Positions 18,505 to 27,305 of a stretch of DNA of 64,000 nt are shown piece after piece. Position 1 is the stretch's first letter. Each line of letters opens with the position of its first letter. The translations under genes were made by a program, and so were the position numbers. The notes under the pieces are model-generated. The model did no database searches and was not told the DNA's origin. It saw nothing but the letters and a program-made list of their open reading frames with translations. Source of the DNA: Caballeronia sp. INDeC2 (lineage in GTDB: Bacteria > Pseudomonadota > Gammaproteobacteria > Burkholderiales > Burkholderiaceae); NCBI RefSeq assembly GCF_023631325.1, contig NZ_JALQDG010000027.1:186001-250000 (forward strand). The letters are read 5' to 3'.

Positions 18505-18848
18505 CGTGCCTCATTCGCGCCGATCCTGCACGCGGCGCTGCATCGCGTCGAAAAGGGCGTTACGGCCAATGCCTGTCGATGCTGCATTGCAATGGCACGG
18601 TTATCGCTTAGATTGCTCCGTGTTTGTCCGCACACGAAAGTCGTTGATTTGCTTATTTTAATCGGCTACAACCTGTCCAACCGGACAGGATTTGAAGAAC
18701 GCTCGAAAAAGCGAAGAAGCGTGTCGTGCGCATCAGGCATCGCATGACAGAAGTGTGCACCGGGCGCGTGCAGCATCGCACCGTAGGCGCCCGGCGTGCA
18801 CGAAACGAAGTCACTCACGTACGAAGTCGATCGTAAGGAGCGAGGCGA
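18505..18848 (+). promoter_or_regulatory. Divergent control region of the pyrimidine degradation operon
   Basis: This 344-base gap holds no gene. A candidate sigma-70 promoter reads TTGATT (18644-18649), a 17-base AT-rich spacer, then TACAAC (18667-18672). Directly after it lies the perfect inverted repeat CCTGTCC-AACC-GGACAGG (18672-18689), placed where a bound repressor would block initiation. The AAGGAGCGAGG ribosome site for the next gene ends the region. RutR-like binding is inferred from position and symmetry. Confidence 0.55.
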
Positions 18849-20135
18849 ATGAACGTCGTAACGGATGCAATCAGAGAGGCGGGTCTCGATACGTCCATCC
18901 AGGTGAATGGCCAGCGTCTGTGGGACAGCCTGATGACGATGGCCAAAATCGGCGCGACACCCAAAGGCGGCGTGTGCCGGCTCGCGCTGACCGATCTCGA
19001 CAAGCAAGGGCGCGATCTCATCGTTAGTTGGGCTAAAGAAGCGGGTTGCACCGTGAGCGTCGATCAGATGGGCAACGTGTTCATGCGCCGCGCCGGACGC
19101 AATCTCGATGCGCTGCCGGTCATGACCGGCTCGCATGCGGATTCGCAGCCCACTGGCGGGCGCTTCGACGGCATCTACGGCGTGCTCGGCGGACTCGAAG
19201 TGATCCGCTCGCTCAACGATCGCGGCATCGAGACCGAGCATCCGATCGAAGTCGTCATCTGGACCAACGAGGAAGGTTCGCGCTTCGCGCCCGCGATGGT
19301 CGCATCGGGCGTGTTCGCGGGTGTGTTCTCGCTCGATTACGGCCTCTCGCGCAAGGACGTCGACGGCAAGACGATCGGCGAGGAACTGAAGCGCATTGGT
19401 TATGCGGGCGATCTGCCGTGCGGCGGCCGCAAGCTGCATGCGGCGTTCGAGTTGCATATCGAGCAAGGCCCGATTCTCGAAGCCGAGGACAAGACGATCG
19501 GCGTCGTCACCGATGCGCAAGGTCAGCGCTGGTACGAGATCACGCTGACGGGCCAGGAAGCGCACGCGGGCCCGACGCCGATGCCGCGCCGCAAGGACGC
19601 GCTGCTCGGCGCATCGCGCGTGGTCGATCTCGTGAACCGCATCGGCCTCGACAACGCGCCGCTCGCCTGCGCGACCGTCGGCATGATGCAGGTGCATCCG
19701 AACTCGCGCAACGTGATTCCGGGCCGCGTATTCTTCACCGTCGATTTCCGTCATCCCGACGATGCCGTGCTCGCGCGCATGGACGCCGCGCTGCGTGAAG
19801 GCGTCGCGCGTATTGCCGGCGAGATCGGCTTGCAGACCGAGCTCGAACAGATCTTCTACTACGAGCCCGTCAGATTCGATGCCGCGTGCGTCGCGTCCGT
19901 GCGCGCGGCGGCGCAGCGCTTCGGCTATTCGCATCGCGACATGGTGTCGGGCGCGGGCCACGACGCGTGCTATCTCTCGCAAGTCGCGCCGACGTCGATG
20001 GTCTTCGTGCCGTGCGTCGACGGCATCAGCCATAACGAAATCGAAGACGCGAGCCAGGAATGGATTGAGGCGGGCGCGAACGTGCTTCTGCACGCGATGC
20101 TGGAGCGCGCCTCGGAACACGTTTCATCCACGTAA
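18849..20135 (+). CDS. M20-family amidohydrolase, probable N-carbamoyl-beta-alanine hydrolase
   Basis: Zinc-dependent hydrolase of the allantoate/N-carbamoyl-amino-acid amidohydrolase group, 428 residues. In this operon it most likely performs the last step of reductive pyrimidine breakdown, N-carbamoyl-beta-alanine to beta-alanine, CO2 and ammonia. Metal-binding motifs are GSHADSQPTGGRFDGIYG near residue 97 and NEEGSRFAPAMVASGVFAG near 137. HIEQGPILE then supplies the dimer-side histidine. GQEAHAGPTPM and SGAGHDACYLSQV complete the family pattern. A strong ribosome site sets the start. It is the first gene of the pyd-type operon. Specificity for L-carbamoyl amino acids or allantoate cannot be excluded by sequence alone. 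Confidence 0.88.
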   Translation: MNVVTDAIREAGLDTSIQVNGQRLWDSLMTMAKIGATPKGGVCRLALTDLDKQGRDLIVSWAKEAGCTVSVDQMGNVFMRRAGRNLDALPVMTGSHADSQPTGGRFDGIYGVLGGLEVIRSLNDRGIETEHPIEVVIWTNEEGSRFAPAMVASGVFAGVFSLDYGLSRKDVDGKTIGEELKRIGYAGDLPCGGRKLHAAFELHIEQGPILEAEDKTIGVVTDAQGQRWYEITLTGQEAHAGPTPMPRRKDALLGASRVVDLVNRIGLDNAPLACATVGMMQVHPNSRNVIPGRVFFTVDFRHPDDAVLARMDAALREGVARIAGEIGLQTELEQIFYYEPVRFDAACVASVRAAAQRFGYSHRDMVSGAGHDACYLSQVAPTSMVFVPCVDGISHNEIEDASQEWIEAGANVLLHAMLERASEHVSST

Positions 20136-20222
20136 AGCAGCGCTCTTTCGTCTCACGTTCATCGTCGTCCGAGCCATTGCGCGCGGATGACGGGCACTCG
20201 TACGTCCCCACAAGGAACGCGC

Positions 20223-21557
20223 ATGACCATAAAAACGACCGGCGATATAGCGAGCCATCGCCTCACGCAGGAACAGCTCGCATGCGAATTCTCGGACGTC
20301 GCGCCGTTGCTCGACGCCACCGCCGCAGCGGCCGCCGCGAGCCGCTGCCACTACTGCTACGACGCGCCGTGCGTGCAGGCCTGCCCGACGAGCATCGACA
20401 TTCCGAGCTTCATCCGCAAGATCGGCAACGGCAATCTGAAGGGCGCGGCCGTCGATATCCTCTCGGCCAATCCGCTCGGCGGCATGTGCGCGCGCGTGTG
20501 CCCGACCGAGATCCTGTGCGAAGGTAGTTGCGTACGCAATCATCCGGGCGACGATCCCGTGAAGATCGGCGCGTTGCAGCGTCATGCGACGGACTGGGCG
20601 ATGGCGAAAGGCGCGCCGCTTTTCAAACGCGCTGCGGAGACGGGCAGGCGCGTGGCGATCGTCGGCGCGGGACCGGCGGGGCTTGCGTGCGCATATCGGC
20701 TCGCGCTGGCGGGCCATCATGCGGTGATCTTCGATGCGCGTGACAAACCCGGCGGCCTGAACGAGTACGGCATCGCCGCATACAAGACGGTCGAGGATTA
20801 CGCGCAGCGCGAAATCGAATGGCTCTATTCGATCGGCGGCATCGAGATCAAGGCGGGTCACGCGCTCGGCCGCGACTTCACGCTGGACGAATTGCGCAAG
20901 CAATACGACGCGGTGTTCATCGGCTTCGGTCTTGCGGGCGTGCGCGAACTGGCGCTCGAAGGCGAGACGTTGGACGGCGTGATGAACGCGGTCGATTTCA
21001 TCGAGCAAGTGCGCCAGGCCGACGACCTCGCGAATGTGCCGGTGGGCCGGCGCGTCGTCGTGATCGGCGGCGGCAACACGGCCGTCGATGCATGCGTGCA
21101 GGCCGCCAAGCTCGGCGCGGCGAACGTGACGATGGTCTACCGGCGCGGCGTCGAGAACATGAGCGCGACGTGGGCCGAGCGCGAGTTTGCGCAGACCAAC
21201 GGCGTAAGCATCGTCACGCATGCGAAGCCGGTGCGTCTCATCGGCGATGGCGGACACGTGACCGGCGTCGAATTCGAGCGCGACACGGAGCGCTTCGTCA
21301 TCGACGCGGACATGGTGCTGAAGGCGATCGGTCAGACGCTCGTGCCCGTCGGCATCGACCGCGCGTTGCTGACGCTCGACGGCGGGCGCATCGTCACCGA
21401 CGAGAATCGTCAGACGACGCTCGCGAAAGTGTGGGCCGGCGGCGATTGCGCGACCCATGAAGGACTCGATCTCACCGTGCAGGCCGTGCAGGACGGCAAG
21501 CTCGCGGCGGCGTCCATCGACGCGTCGTTCGAGCTGACTGCGATCAAAGCCGCCTGA
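20223..21557 (+). CDS. preT: NAD-dependent dihydropyrimidine dehydrogenase subunit PreT
   Basis: Flavin- and iron-sulfur-containing subunit that passes electrons between NAD(P)H and PreA, which reduces uracil or thymine. The 444 residues begin with a cysteine-rich Fe-S region (CHYCYDAPCVQACPTSIDIPSFIRKIGNGN, then LGGMCARVCPTEILCEGSCVRN). An FAD dinucleotide site follows (VAIVGAGPAGLACAYRLALAG) and then a pyridine nucleotide site (VVVIGGGNTAVDACVQAAKLGA). I chose the ATG at 20223, preceded by AAGGA, over the one at 20187. It lies 87 bases after the amidohydrolase and 23 bases before preA. The PreT/PreA pair corresponds to the two halves of the mammalian dihydropyrimidine dehydrogenase. Confidence 0.94.
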   Translation: MTIKTTGDIASHRLTQEQLACEFSDVAPLLDATAAAAAASRCHYCYDAPCVQACPTSIDIPSFIRKIGNGNLKGAAVDILSANPLGGMCARVCPTEILCEGSCVRNHPGDDPVKIGALQRHATDWAMAKGAPLFKRAAETGRRVAIVGAGPAGLACAYRLALAGHHAVIFDARDKPGGLNEYGIAAYKTVEDYAQREIEWLYSIGGIEIKAGHALGRDFTLDELRKQYDAVFIGFGLAGVRELALEGETLDGVMNAVDFIEQVRQADDLANVPVGRRVVVIGGGNTAVDACVQAAKLGAANVTMVYRRGVENMSATWAEREFAQTNGVSIVTHAKPVRLIGDGGHVTGVEFERDTERFVIDADMVLKAIGQTLVPVGIDRALLTLDGGRIVTDENRQTTLAKVWAGGDCATHEGLDLTVQAVQDGKLAAASIDASFELTAIKAA

Positions 21558-21580
21558 AGAACATAAGGAGCCGCATAAAC

Positions 21581-22867
21581 ATGGCCGATCTGACCTGCAA
21601 CATCGCCGGCATTACATCGCCGAATCCTTTCTGGCTCGCGTCCGCGCCGCCGACCGACAAGGCCTATAACGTCAACCGCGCGTTTGAGGCGGGTTGGGGC
21701 GGCGTCGTGTGGAAGACGCTCGGGCTCGATCCGCATGTCGTCAACGTGAGCTCGCGTTATGGCGCGGTGCAATGGAACGGGCAGCGCATCGCCGGATTGA
21801 ACAACATCGAACTGATCACCGATCGTCCGCTCGACGTGAACCTGCGCGAGATCGAACAAGTGAAGCGCGACTGGCCTGACCGCGCGCTGATCGTCTCGTT
21901 GATGGTCCCGTGCAACGAGCGCGACTGGAAGTGGATCCTCACGCAAGTCGAGGACACGGGCGCGGATGCGGTCGAACTGAACTTCGGCTGTCCGCATGGC
22001 ATGAGCGAGCGCGGCATGGGCGCGGCGGTGGGGCAGGTGCCCGAGTATGTCGAGATGGTCACGCGCTGGGTAAAGGAAGGCACGAAGCTGCCGTGTCTCG
22101 TGAAGCTCACGCCCAATATCAGCGATATTCGCATGGGCTCGCGCGCCGCGTTCAAGGGCGGCGCGGACGGCGTGTCGCTCATCAACACGATCAACTCGAT
22201 CGTCGCGGTAGATCTCGATCAGATGGCGCCGCTGCCGGCCGTCGACGGCAAGGGCACGCACGGCGGTTATTGCGGTCCCGCGGTGAAGCCGATCGCGCTC
22301 AACATGGTCGCGGAAATCGCGCGTGATCCGGAGACGCCTAATCTGCCCATCTCGGGCATCGGCGGCATCTCGTCGTGGCGCGATGCGGCTGAATTCATGG
22401 TGCTGGGCGCGGGCAGCGTGCAGGTGTGCACGGCGGCGATGCACTACGGCTTTCGCATCGTGTCCGATCTCGCCGACGGCCTCTCGAACTGGATGGACGA
22501 GAAAGACTACGCGACGCTCGACGACATTCGCGGCCGCGCCGTGCCGAACGTCACGGACTGGAAGTACCTCAATCTCAAGTACGACATCAAGGCGCGCATC
22601 GATCAGGACAAGTGCATCCAGTGCGGGCTGTGTCATATCGCGTGCGAGGACACATCGCATCAGGCGATCCTGAAGGAGAAAGACGGCAAGCGCCATTTCG
22701 AAGTGGTCGATTCGGAATGTGTCGGTTGCAATCTGTGCATGCACGTGTGCCCGGTCGAGCAGTGCATCACGATGGAACGCGTCGATGCGGGCGAATACGC
22801 GAACTGGACCACGCATCCGAACAATCCCGCTCGCGTCGATGCGGAGGAACCCGCGAAAGCGGCATAA
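21581..22867 (+). CDS. preA: NAD-dependent dihydropyrimidine dehydrogenase subunit PreA
   Basis: FMN- and Fe-S-containing catalytic subunit that reduces uracil and thymine to their 5,6-dihydro forms. The 428 residues have a dihydroorotate-dehydrogenase-like barrel: FWLASAPPTDKAYNVNRAFEAGWGGVVWKTLG, ELNFGCPHGMSERGMGAAVGQ, KLTPNISDI, INTINSI and GIGGISSWRDAAEFMVLGAGSVQVCTAAM. Two ferredoxin-type clusters lie at the C-terminus: CIQCGLCHIACED and CVGCNLCMHVCPVEQC. The catalytic loop reads SLMVPCNERDWK, providing a cysteine at the place expected for the active-site residue. It is followed after 66 bases by the permease gene. Confidence 0.95.
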   Translation: MADLTCNIAGITSPNPFWLASAPPTDKAYNVNRAFEAGWGGVVWKTLGLDPHVVNVSSRYGAVQWNGQRIAGLNNIELITDRPLDVNLREIEQVKRDWPDRALIVSLMVPCNERDWKWILTQVEDTGADAVELNFGCPHGMSERGMGAAVGQVPEYVEMVTRWVKEGTKLPCLVKLTPNISDIRMGSRAAFKGGADGVSLINTINSIVAVDLDQMAPLPAVDGKGTHGGYCGPAVKPIALNMVAEIARDPETPNLPISGIGGISSWRDAAEFMVLGAGSVQVCTAAMHYGFRIVSDLADGLSNWMDEKDYATLDDIRGRAVPNVTDWKYLNLKYDIKARIDQDKCIQCGLCHIACEDTSHQAILKEKDGKRHFEVVDSECVGCNLCMHVCPVEQCITMERVDAGEYANWTTHPNNPARVDAEEPAKAA

Positions 22868-22933
22868 CGTGACATAGCGCTCGTCGTCGTTGAAATTCCA
22901 TGATCAACAGCACACTGAAACGGAGTGCATCCG

Positions 22934-24421
22934 ATGAATCAGACAGCGCATAACGTCGAGACGAGCAGTCTGTACAACGACGACCTCGCGCCGACCGGCC
23001 CTGCGCAGCGCACCTGGAAGTGGTATCACTTCGCGGCGCTGTGGGTCGGCATGGTGATGAATATCGCTTCGTACATGCTGGCCGCGGGTCTAACCGATCA
23101 GGGCATGTCGCCGTGGCAGGCCGTGTTGACGGTCCTGCTCGGCAACCTGATCGTGCTCGTGCCGATGTTGCTGATCGGACACGCGGGCGCGAAGCACGGC
23201 ATTCCGTATGCGGTGCTCGTGCGCTCGTCGTTCGGCACGCAGGGCGCGAAGCTGCCCGCGATGCTGCGCGCGATCGTCGCGTGTGGCTGGTACGGTATTC
23301 AGACGTGGCTGGGCGGCAGCGCGATCTACACGCTCGCGAATATCCTCACGGGCAATGCCTTGCATGGCGCGGCGCTGCCGCTCATCGACATTTCAATCGG
23401 ACAGCTCGCGTGCTTTCTCGTGTTCTGGGCGTTGCAGCTCTACTTCATCTGGCATGGCACGGATTCGATCCGCTGGCTCGAAAGCTGGTCCGCGCCGATC
23501 AAGGTCGTGATGTGCGTCGCGCTCGTCTGGTGGGCGACGAGCAAGGCGGGCGGACTCGGTTCGATGCTCTCGGCGCCGTCGCAGTTCGTTGCGGGCGGCA
23601 AGAAGGAAGGGCTTTTCTGGGCGACGTTCTGGCCGGGCCTCACCGCGATGGTCGGCTTCTGGGCGACGCTGGCGCTCAACATTCCCGACTTCACACGCTT
23701 CGCGCGCACGCAATGCGATCAGATGATCGGCCAGACGATCGGCCTTCCTGTACCGATGGCGTTGCTTTCGGTGATCTCGGTCGTCGTCACGTCGGCGACG
23801 GTCGTGATCTACGGAAAGGCGATCTGGGATCCGATCGATCTCACGAGCCGCATGACGGGCATCGGCGTGGGAATTGCGCTCATCATCCTCACGCTCGATA
23901 CGATGTGCTGCAATCTCGCGGCCAATCTCGTCGGACCGGCATACGATTTTTCTAGCTTGTGGCCGAAGGGTATTTCGTATCGCGCGGGCGGCATGATCAC
24001 GGCGACGATCGCCATCGTCATGATGCCGTGGAAGATTCTCGCTACCACGCAGGGGTATATCTTTACTTGGCTCGTCGGCTATTCGGCGCTGCTCGGGCCG
24101 GTTGCGGGGATTCTGATGGTCGATTACTTCTTCATTCGCGGCACGCGGCTCGATCAGCGTGAGCTTTTCGATGAGGACGGCGAGTATTCGTATAGCAATG
24201 GCTGGAATGTGGCGGCGGTGGTGGCGTTGCTTGTCGGCGTGCTGCCGAATTTGCCTGGGTTTTTGCATACGGCGTTTCCCGCATCGTTTCCTGGCGTGCC
24301 TGTGTTTTTCAATACGCTCTATACGTATGCGTGGTTCGTGGGGCTTGTGCTTGCGGCGATCGTTTATGGGTCTTGGATGAAGTTGCGGGGGAGCCCGAGG
24401 GCGGGGGTTTTGAGTGCTTGA
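22934..24421 (+). CDS. NCS1-family nucleobase permease
   Basis: Inner-membrane symporter of the nucleobase:cation symporter-1 family, 495 residues and about twelve membrane helices. Given the operon it probably imports uracil, thymine or hydantoins. Family features are TWKWYHFAALWVGMVMNIASYMLAAGLTDQGMSPWQAVLTVLLGN near the N-terminus, GIPYAVLVRSSFGTQGAKLPAMLRAIVACGWYGIQTWLGG, then FWATLALNIPDFTRFARTQ. The ATG at 22934 has an ACGGAG ribosome site; a GTG nine bases upstream is less likely. The last 300 bases use more T-ending codons than the rest, a local drift without frame disruption. It sits between preA and the dihydropyrimidinase gene. Confidence 0.9.
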   Translation: MNQTAHNVETSSLYNDDLAPTGPAQRTWKWYHFAALWVGMVMNIASYMLAAGLTDQGMSPWQAVLTVLLGNLIVLVPMLLIGHAGAKHGIPYAVLVRSSFGTQGAKLPAMLRAIVACGWYGIQTWLGGSAIYTLANILTGNALHGAALPLIDISIGQLACFLVFWALQLYFIWHGTDSIRWLESWSAPIKVVMCVALVWWATSKAGGLGSMLSAPSQFVAGGKKEGLFWATFWPGLTAMVGFWATLALNIPDFTRFARTQCDQMIGQTIGLPVPMALLSVISVVVTSATVVIYGKAIWDPIDLTSRMTGIGVGIALIILTLDTMCCNLAANLVGPAYDFSSLWPKGISYRAGGMITATIAIVMMPWKILATTQGYIFTWLVGYSALLGPVAGILMVDYFFIRGTRLDQRELFDEDGEYSYSNGWNVAAVVALLVGVLPNLPGFLHTAFPASFPGVPVFFNTLYTYAWFVGLVLAAIVYGSWMKLRGSPRAGVLSA

Positions 24422-24451
24422 TGTTTTCTTGTCTGTTGATCCCGTGTGGGC

Positions 24452-24497
24452 GTTGGTTTATTGGCACTGTCCCATAGGGCAGAGCCAATAGACCGAC
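24452..24497. repeat. Strong imperfect hairpin between permease and dihydropyrimidinase genes
   Basis: TATTGGC (24459-24465) pairs with GCCAATA (24484-24490). Inside it CTG pairs with CAG and CCC with GGG around an ATA loop. Outside it GTTGGT pairs with ACCGAC with one G-T wobble. About 20 base pairs form in 46 bases. No T-run follows, so it is not a standard terminator. It may be a REP-like element or an RNA-processing structure. Confidence 0.7.
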
Positions 24498-24561
24498 ACA
24501 GAATCAGGACTTTACGAAAGCAAAGCAAAGCGACCGAAACAAAGTCAAGGAGCACACCAAA

Positions 24562-26025
24562 ATGCCAACATTGATTCGCGGCGGCACGATCATCGACGCA
24601 GACCGCACGTACCGCGCAGACGTACTTTGCGCAGACCCCAAGGCAGGCGGCACGATCCTCGCCATCGGCAATGATCTCGACACCCCCGCAGACACGCAGA
24701 CAGTCGACGCCGGCGGCCAATACATCATGCCCGGCGGCATCGATCCGCATACGCACATGGAACTGCCCTTCATGGGCACGACCGCCAGCGACGACTTCTA
24801 CACCGGCACCGCGGCAGGACTTTCCGGCGGCACGACGAGCATCATCGACTTCGTGATTCCAAGCCCGAAGCAGCCGCTCATGGACGCGTTCAAGGAGTGG
24901 CGCGGCTGGGCGGAAAAGGCGTCGGCGGATTACGGCTTTCACGTCGCGGTGACGTGGTGGGACGAGTCCGTGCATCGCGACATGGGGCTGCTCGTGCACG
25001 AACACGGGGTGTCGAGCTTCAAGCACTTCATGGCGTACAAGAACGCAATCATGGCCGACGATGAAGTGCTCGTGAACAGCTTCACGCGCTCGCTCGAACT
25101 CGGCGCGCTGCCGACCGTGCACGCGGAAAACGGCGAACTCGTCTTCCAGTTGCAGAAGCAACTACTGGCGAAGGGCTTCAAGGGACCGGAGGCGCATCCT
25201 CTATCGCGTCCGCCCGAAGTGGAAGGCGAGGCGGCGAATCGTGCGATCCGCATCGCGCAGGTGCTCGGCGTGCCGCTCTATATCGTGCACGTTTCGGCGA
25301 AAGATGCGGTCGATGTGATCGCAAAGGCGCGTAACGATGGACTGCGCGTGTTCGGCGAAGTGCTGCCGGGGCATCTCGTGATCGATGAATCCGTGTATCG
25401 CGATCCCGACTGGACGCGCGCCGCCGCGCACGTCATGAGCCCGCCGTTTCGCACGAGCGAGCATCGCGAAGCGCTGTGGCGCGGCTTGCAATCCGGGCAA
25501 CTGCACACGACGGCGACCGATCATTGCGTGTTCTGCGCGTCGCAGAAGGCGATGGGCCGCGAGGACTTCACCCGCATTCCCAACGGCTGCGGCGGCGTGG
25601 AGGATCGCATGTCGGTGCTGTGGCATCACGGCGTGAACATGGGGCGTCTCACGCCGAACGAGTTCGTGCGCGTGACGTCGACCAATGCCGCGCAGATCTT
25701 CAATCTCTATCCGCGAAAAGGCGCGGTGCAGGTGGGCGCGGACGCGGACCTCGTCGTGTGGGATCCGCAAGCGACGCGCACGATCTCCGTGAAGACGCAT
25801 CATCAGAAGGTGGACTTCAACGTCTTCGAAGGCATGACGGTGCAAGGCGTCGCGACGCACACGCTCACGCGCGGCGCGCTCGCGTGGGCGAACGGCGATC
25901 TGCGGGCGGAGCGCGGCGCGGGGCAATATCTCAAGCGTCCGCCGAACGCGTCGTACTTCGAGGCGGCGCGCGTCGCGAACAAGCTGAAGGAACCGCATCC
26001 GGTGAATCGCGCCGAAGCAGTCTGA
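24562..26025 (+). CDS. hydA: Dihydropyrimidinase / D-hydantoinase
   Basis: Opens the ring of dihydrouracil or dihydrothymine to N-carbamoyl-beta-amino acids; a binuclear zinc cyclic amidohydrolase. The 487 residues carry GGIDPHTHMELPFMGTTASDDFYTGT (two metal histidines). FKHFMAYKN supplies the lysine that becomes carboxylated and bridges the metals. Further metal ligands lie in PTVHAENGEL and LYIVHVSAKDAVD, and the aspartate in TATDHCVF. An AAGGAG ribosome site precedes the ATG. It is separated from the permease by 140 bases containing a strong hairpin and probably shares the operon transcript. The substrate order preTA to hydA to the M20 hydrolase completes uracil conversion to beta-alanine. 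Confidence 0.94.
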   Translation: MPTLIRGGTIIDADRTYRADVLCADPKAGGTILAIGNDLDTPADTQTVDAGGQYIMPGGIDPHTHMELPFMGTTASDDFYTGTAAGLSGGTTSIIDFVIPSPKQPLMDAFKEWRGWAEKASADYGFHVAVTWWDESVHRDMGLLVHEHGVSSFKHFMAYKNAIMADDEVLVNSFTRSLELGALPTVHAENGELVFQLQKQLLAKGFKGPEAHPLSRPPEVEGEAANRAIRIAQVLGVPLYIVHVSAKDAVDVIAKARNDGLRVFGEVLPGHLVIDESVYRDPDWTRAAAHVMSPPFRTSEHREALWRGLQSGQLHTTATDHCVFCASQKAMGREDFTRIPNGCGGVEDRMSVLWHHGVNMGRLTPNEFVRVTSTNAAQIFNLYPRKGAVQVGADADLVVWDPQATRTISVKTHHQKVDFNVFEGMTVQGVATHTLTRGALAWANGDLRAERGAGQYLKRPPNASYFEAARVANKLKEPHPVNRAEAV

Positions 26026-26036
26026 CGCGCGTTCGA

Positions 26037-26074
26037 ATATAAAGCCGCGCATCTCTGCGATGCGGGGCTTTATC
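26037..26074 (+). terminator. Probable terminator after hydA
   Basis: AAAGCC-GCGCATC pairs with GATGCGG-GGCTTT around a TCTGC loop, directly after the hydA stop. Only a short T-rich end follows (CTTTAT), so efficiency is uncertain. Confidence 0.55.
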
Positions 26075-26144
26075 GCGTTTCGAGGCGCTTTCACGCGCCT
26101 GCAAGCATAATCCGGCAGCCTCTCTATTTTTGCGCCGCCCGATC

Positions 26145-26915
26145 ATGCCGATGAAACCCACGATCACACTCCGCCGACTCGCCGCGTTCGGCTTGCTCTG
26201 TTTGCCGCTCGCGTGCGCGGCGAATCCGAACGCGCTATGGGAGATCGTCCACGATTATTGCGAGCCGGCGGCCGAGGGCGCGCACGTTCAGCAGAAATGC
26301 GCGGACGTGAATCTCGCGGGCGGCTATGCGGTGTTGAAGGATATCGTCGGCATCGCGCAGTATCTGCTGATTCCGACCGCGCGCGTGAGCGGCATCGAAA
26401 GTTCCGCGTTGCTCGAACCCGATGCGCCGAACTATTTCCGCGACGCGTGGCACGCGCGCGGCTATGTGGATCGCGCATTGCGCCGGACGTTGCCGCGCGA
26501 TGAAGTTTCGCTTGCAATCAATTCCGCGAGCGGTCGCACGCAGAATCAGTTCCACATTCATATCGATTGCCTCGCGTCCGATGTCGCGCAGACGCTGCGC
26601 GAAGTGGGACCGGGCATCGGCACCGAGTGGAAGCCGCTGCCGGTGAGACTGCGCGGTCATGTCTACAGCGCGATGCGCATCGACGATGCCGATCTCACAC
26701 ACACCGATCCCTTCAAGCTCCTCGCGCCCTACGCCGCCAGTCGCGGTCAGACGATGGGCGAACAGACGCTGCTGCTCGCGGGCGCCGTGCGCAGCGATGG
26801 CGCACCGGCGTTCTTTTTGCTCAACGATCACGTTCAGCCGGGCGACTGGGCGTCGTCCGAAGAGCTTCAGGATCACACGTGCGCGCTGGCCAATCGGTCT
26901 ATAGAAAAGCCTTGA
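26145..26915 (+). CDS. cdh: CDP-diacylglycerol diphosphatase
   Basis: Membrane-anchored hydrolase that cleaves CDP-diacylglycerol to phosphatidate and CMP, on the periplasmic side of the inner membrane. The 256 residues have an N-terminal hydrophobic anchor or signal (RRLAAFGLLCLPLACAA). The Cdh pattern follows: GGYAVLKDIVGIAQYLLIPTARVSGIES, YFRDAWHARGYVD, then the HIT-like catalytic stretch SGRTQNQFHIHIDCL with His137 and His139. LRGHVYSAMRI and SSEELQDHTC complete it. These match Escherichia coli Cdh from memory. Starts at 26145 or 26151 are both possible; no clear ribosome site decides. It stands alone after the hydA terminator. Confidence 0.9.
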   Translation: MPMKPTITLRRLAAFGLLCLPLACAANPNALWEIVHDYCEPAAEGAHVQQKCADVNLAGGYAVLKDIVGIAQYLLIPTARVSGIESSALLEPDAPNYFRDAWHARGYVDRALRRTLPRDEVSLAINSASGRTQNQFHIHIDCLASDVAQTLREVGPGIGTEWKPLPVRLRGHVYSAMRIDDADLTHTDPFKLLAPYAASRGQTMGEQTLLLAGAVRSDGAPAFFLLNDHVQPGDWASSEELQDHTCALANRSIEKP

Positions 26916-27026
26916 GGTTTTGCAGAAGAATGAAGTGACGCGAATGCTTCGGAGTTCGGATTAAAAGACGATCCGCAAATCAGAACTTTCGTGCCTTGTC
27001 ACTTCTACTTTTGGGAACCACAATGA

Positions 27027-27305
27027 ATGCACTTCGGCGACATTACGTTTGACCCGTTGAAGGACGCGATCAATCGGATACAGCACGGCGTGTCGCTCGG
27101 TCTTGCAAGTGAGATCGCCTGGGACGACATCGTGCTGGAAGTGGACGATCGTCGCGAGTATGGAGAGGTTCGCGAGGTGGGTTATGCGCCTATCCGCGGA
27201 CGTACGTTCTGCGTGGTACTCACGCGGAGAAACGAGACGCGGCGCATCATCAGCCTGCGCCGCGCAAATAATAGAGAGGTTAAGCGGTATGCAAAGAACT
27301 TATAA
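27027..27305 (+). CDS. brnT: BrnT-family toxin
   Basis: Ribonuclease toxin of type II toxin-antitoxin systems with a RelE-like fold. The 92 residues show the BrnT pattern: ITFDPLKDAINRIQHGVSLGLASEIAWDD, then REYGEVREVGYAPIRGRTFCVVLTRRNETRRIISLRRANNREVKRYA. That includes the conserved R-x-ISLRRAN-xRE end. The small downstream gene overlaps it by 17 bases, as expected for BrnT-BrnA. In known systems translation stops when BrnA binds BrnT, and the pair represses its own promoter. No operator was recognised in the upstream 110 bases. Confidence 0.88.
   Translation: MHFGDITFDPLKDAINRIQHGVSLGLASEIAWDDIVLEVDDRREYGEVREVGYAPIRGRTFCVVLTRRNETRRIISLRRANNREVKRYAKNL

Noticed and set aside
24100..24421. 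T-rich codon use at the end of the permease gene considered as horizontal transfer
   Set aside because: The frame and membrane pattern continue smoothly to a normal end; relaxed codon use near gene ends is common.
27103..27288. Longer start for the BrnA-like gene at 27103
   Set aside because: It would overlap most of brnT in another frame with no antitoxin-like sequence; the ATG at 27289 matches the family start.
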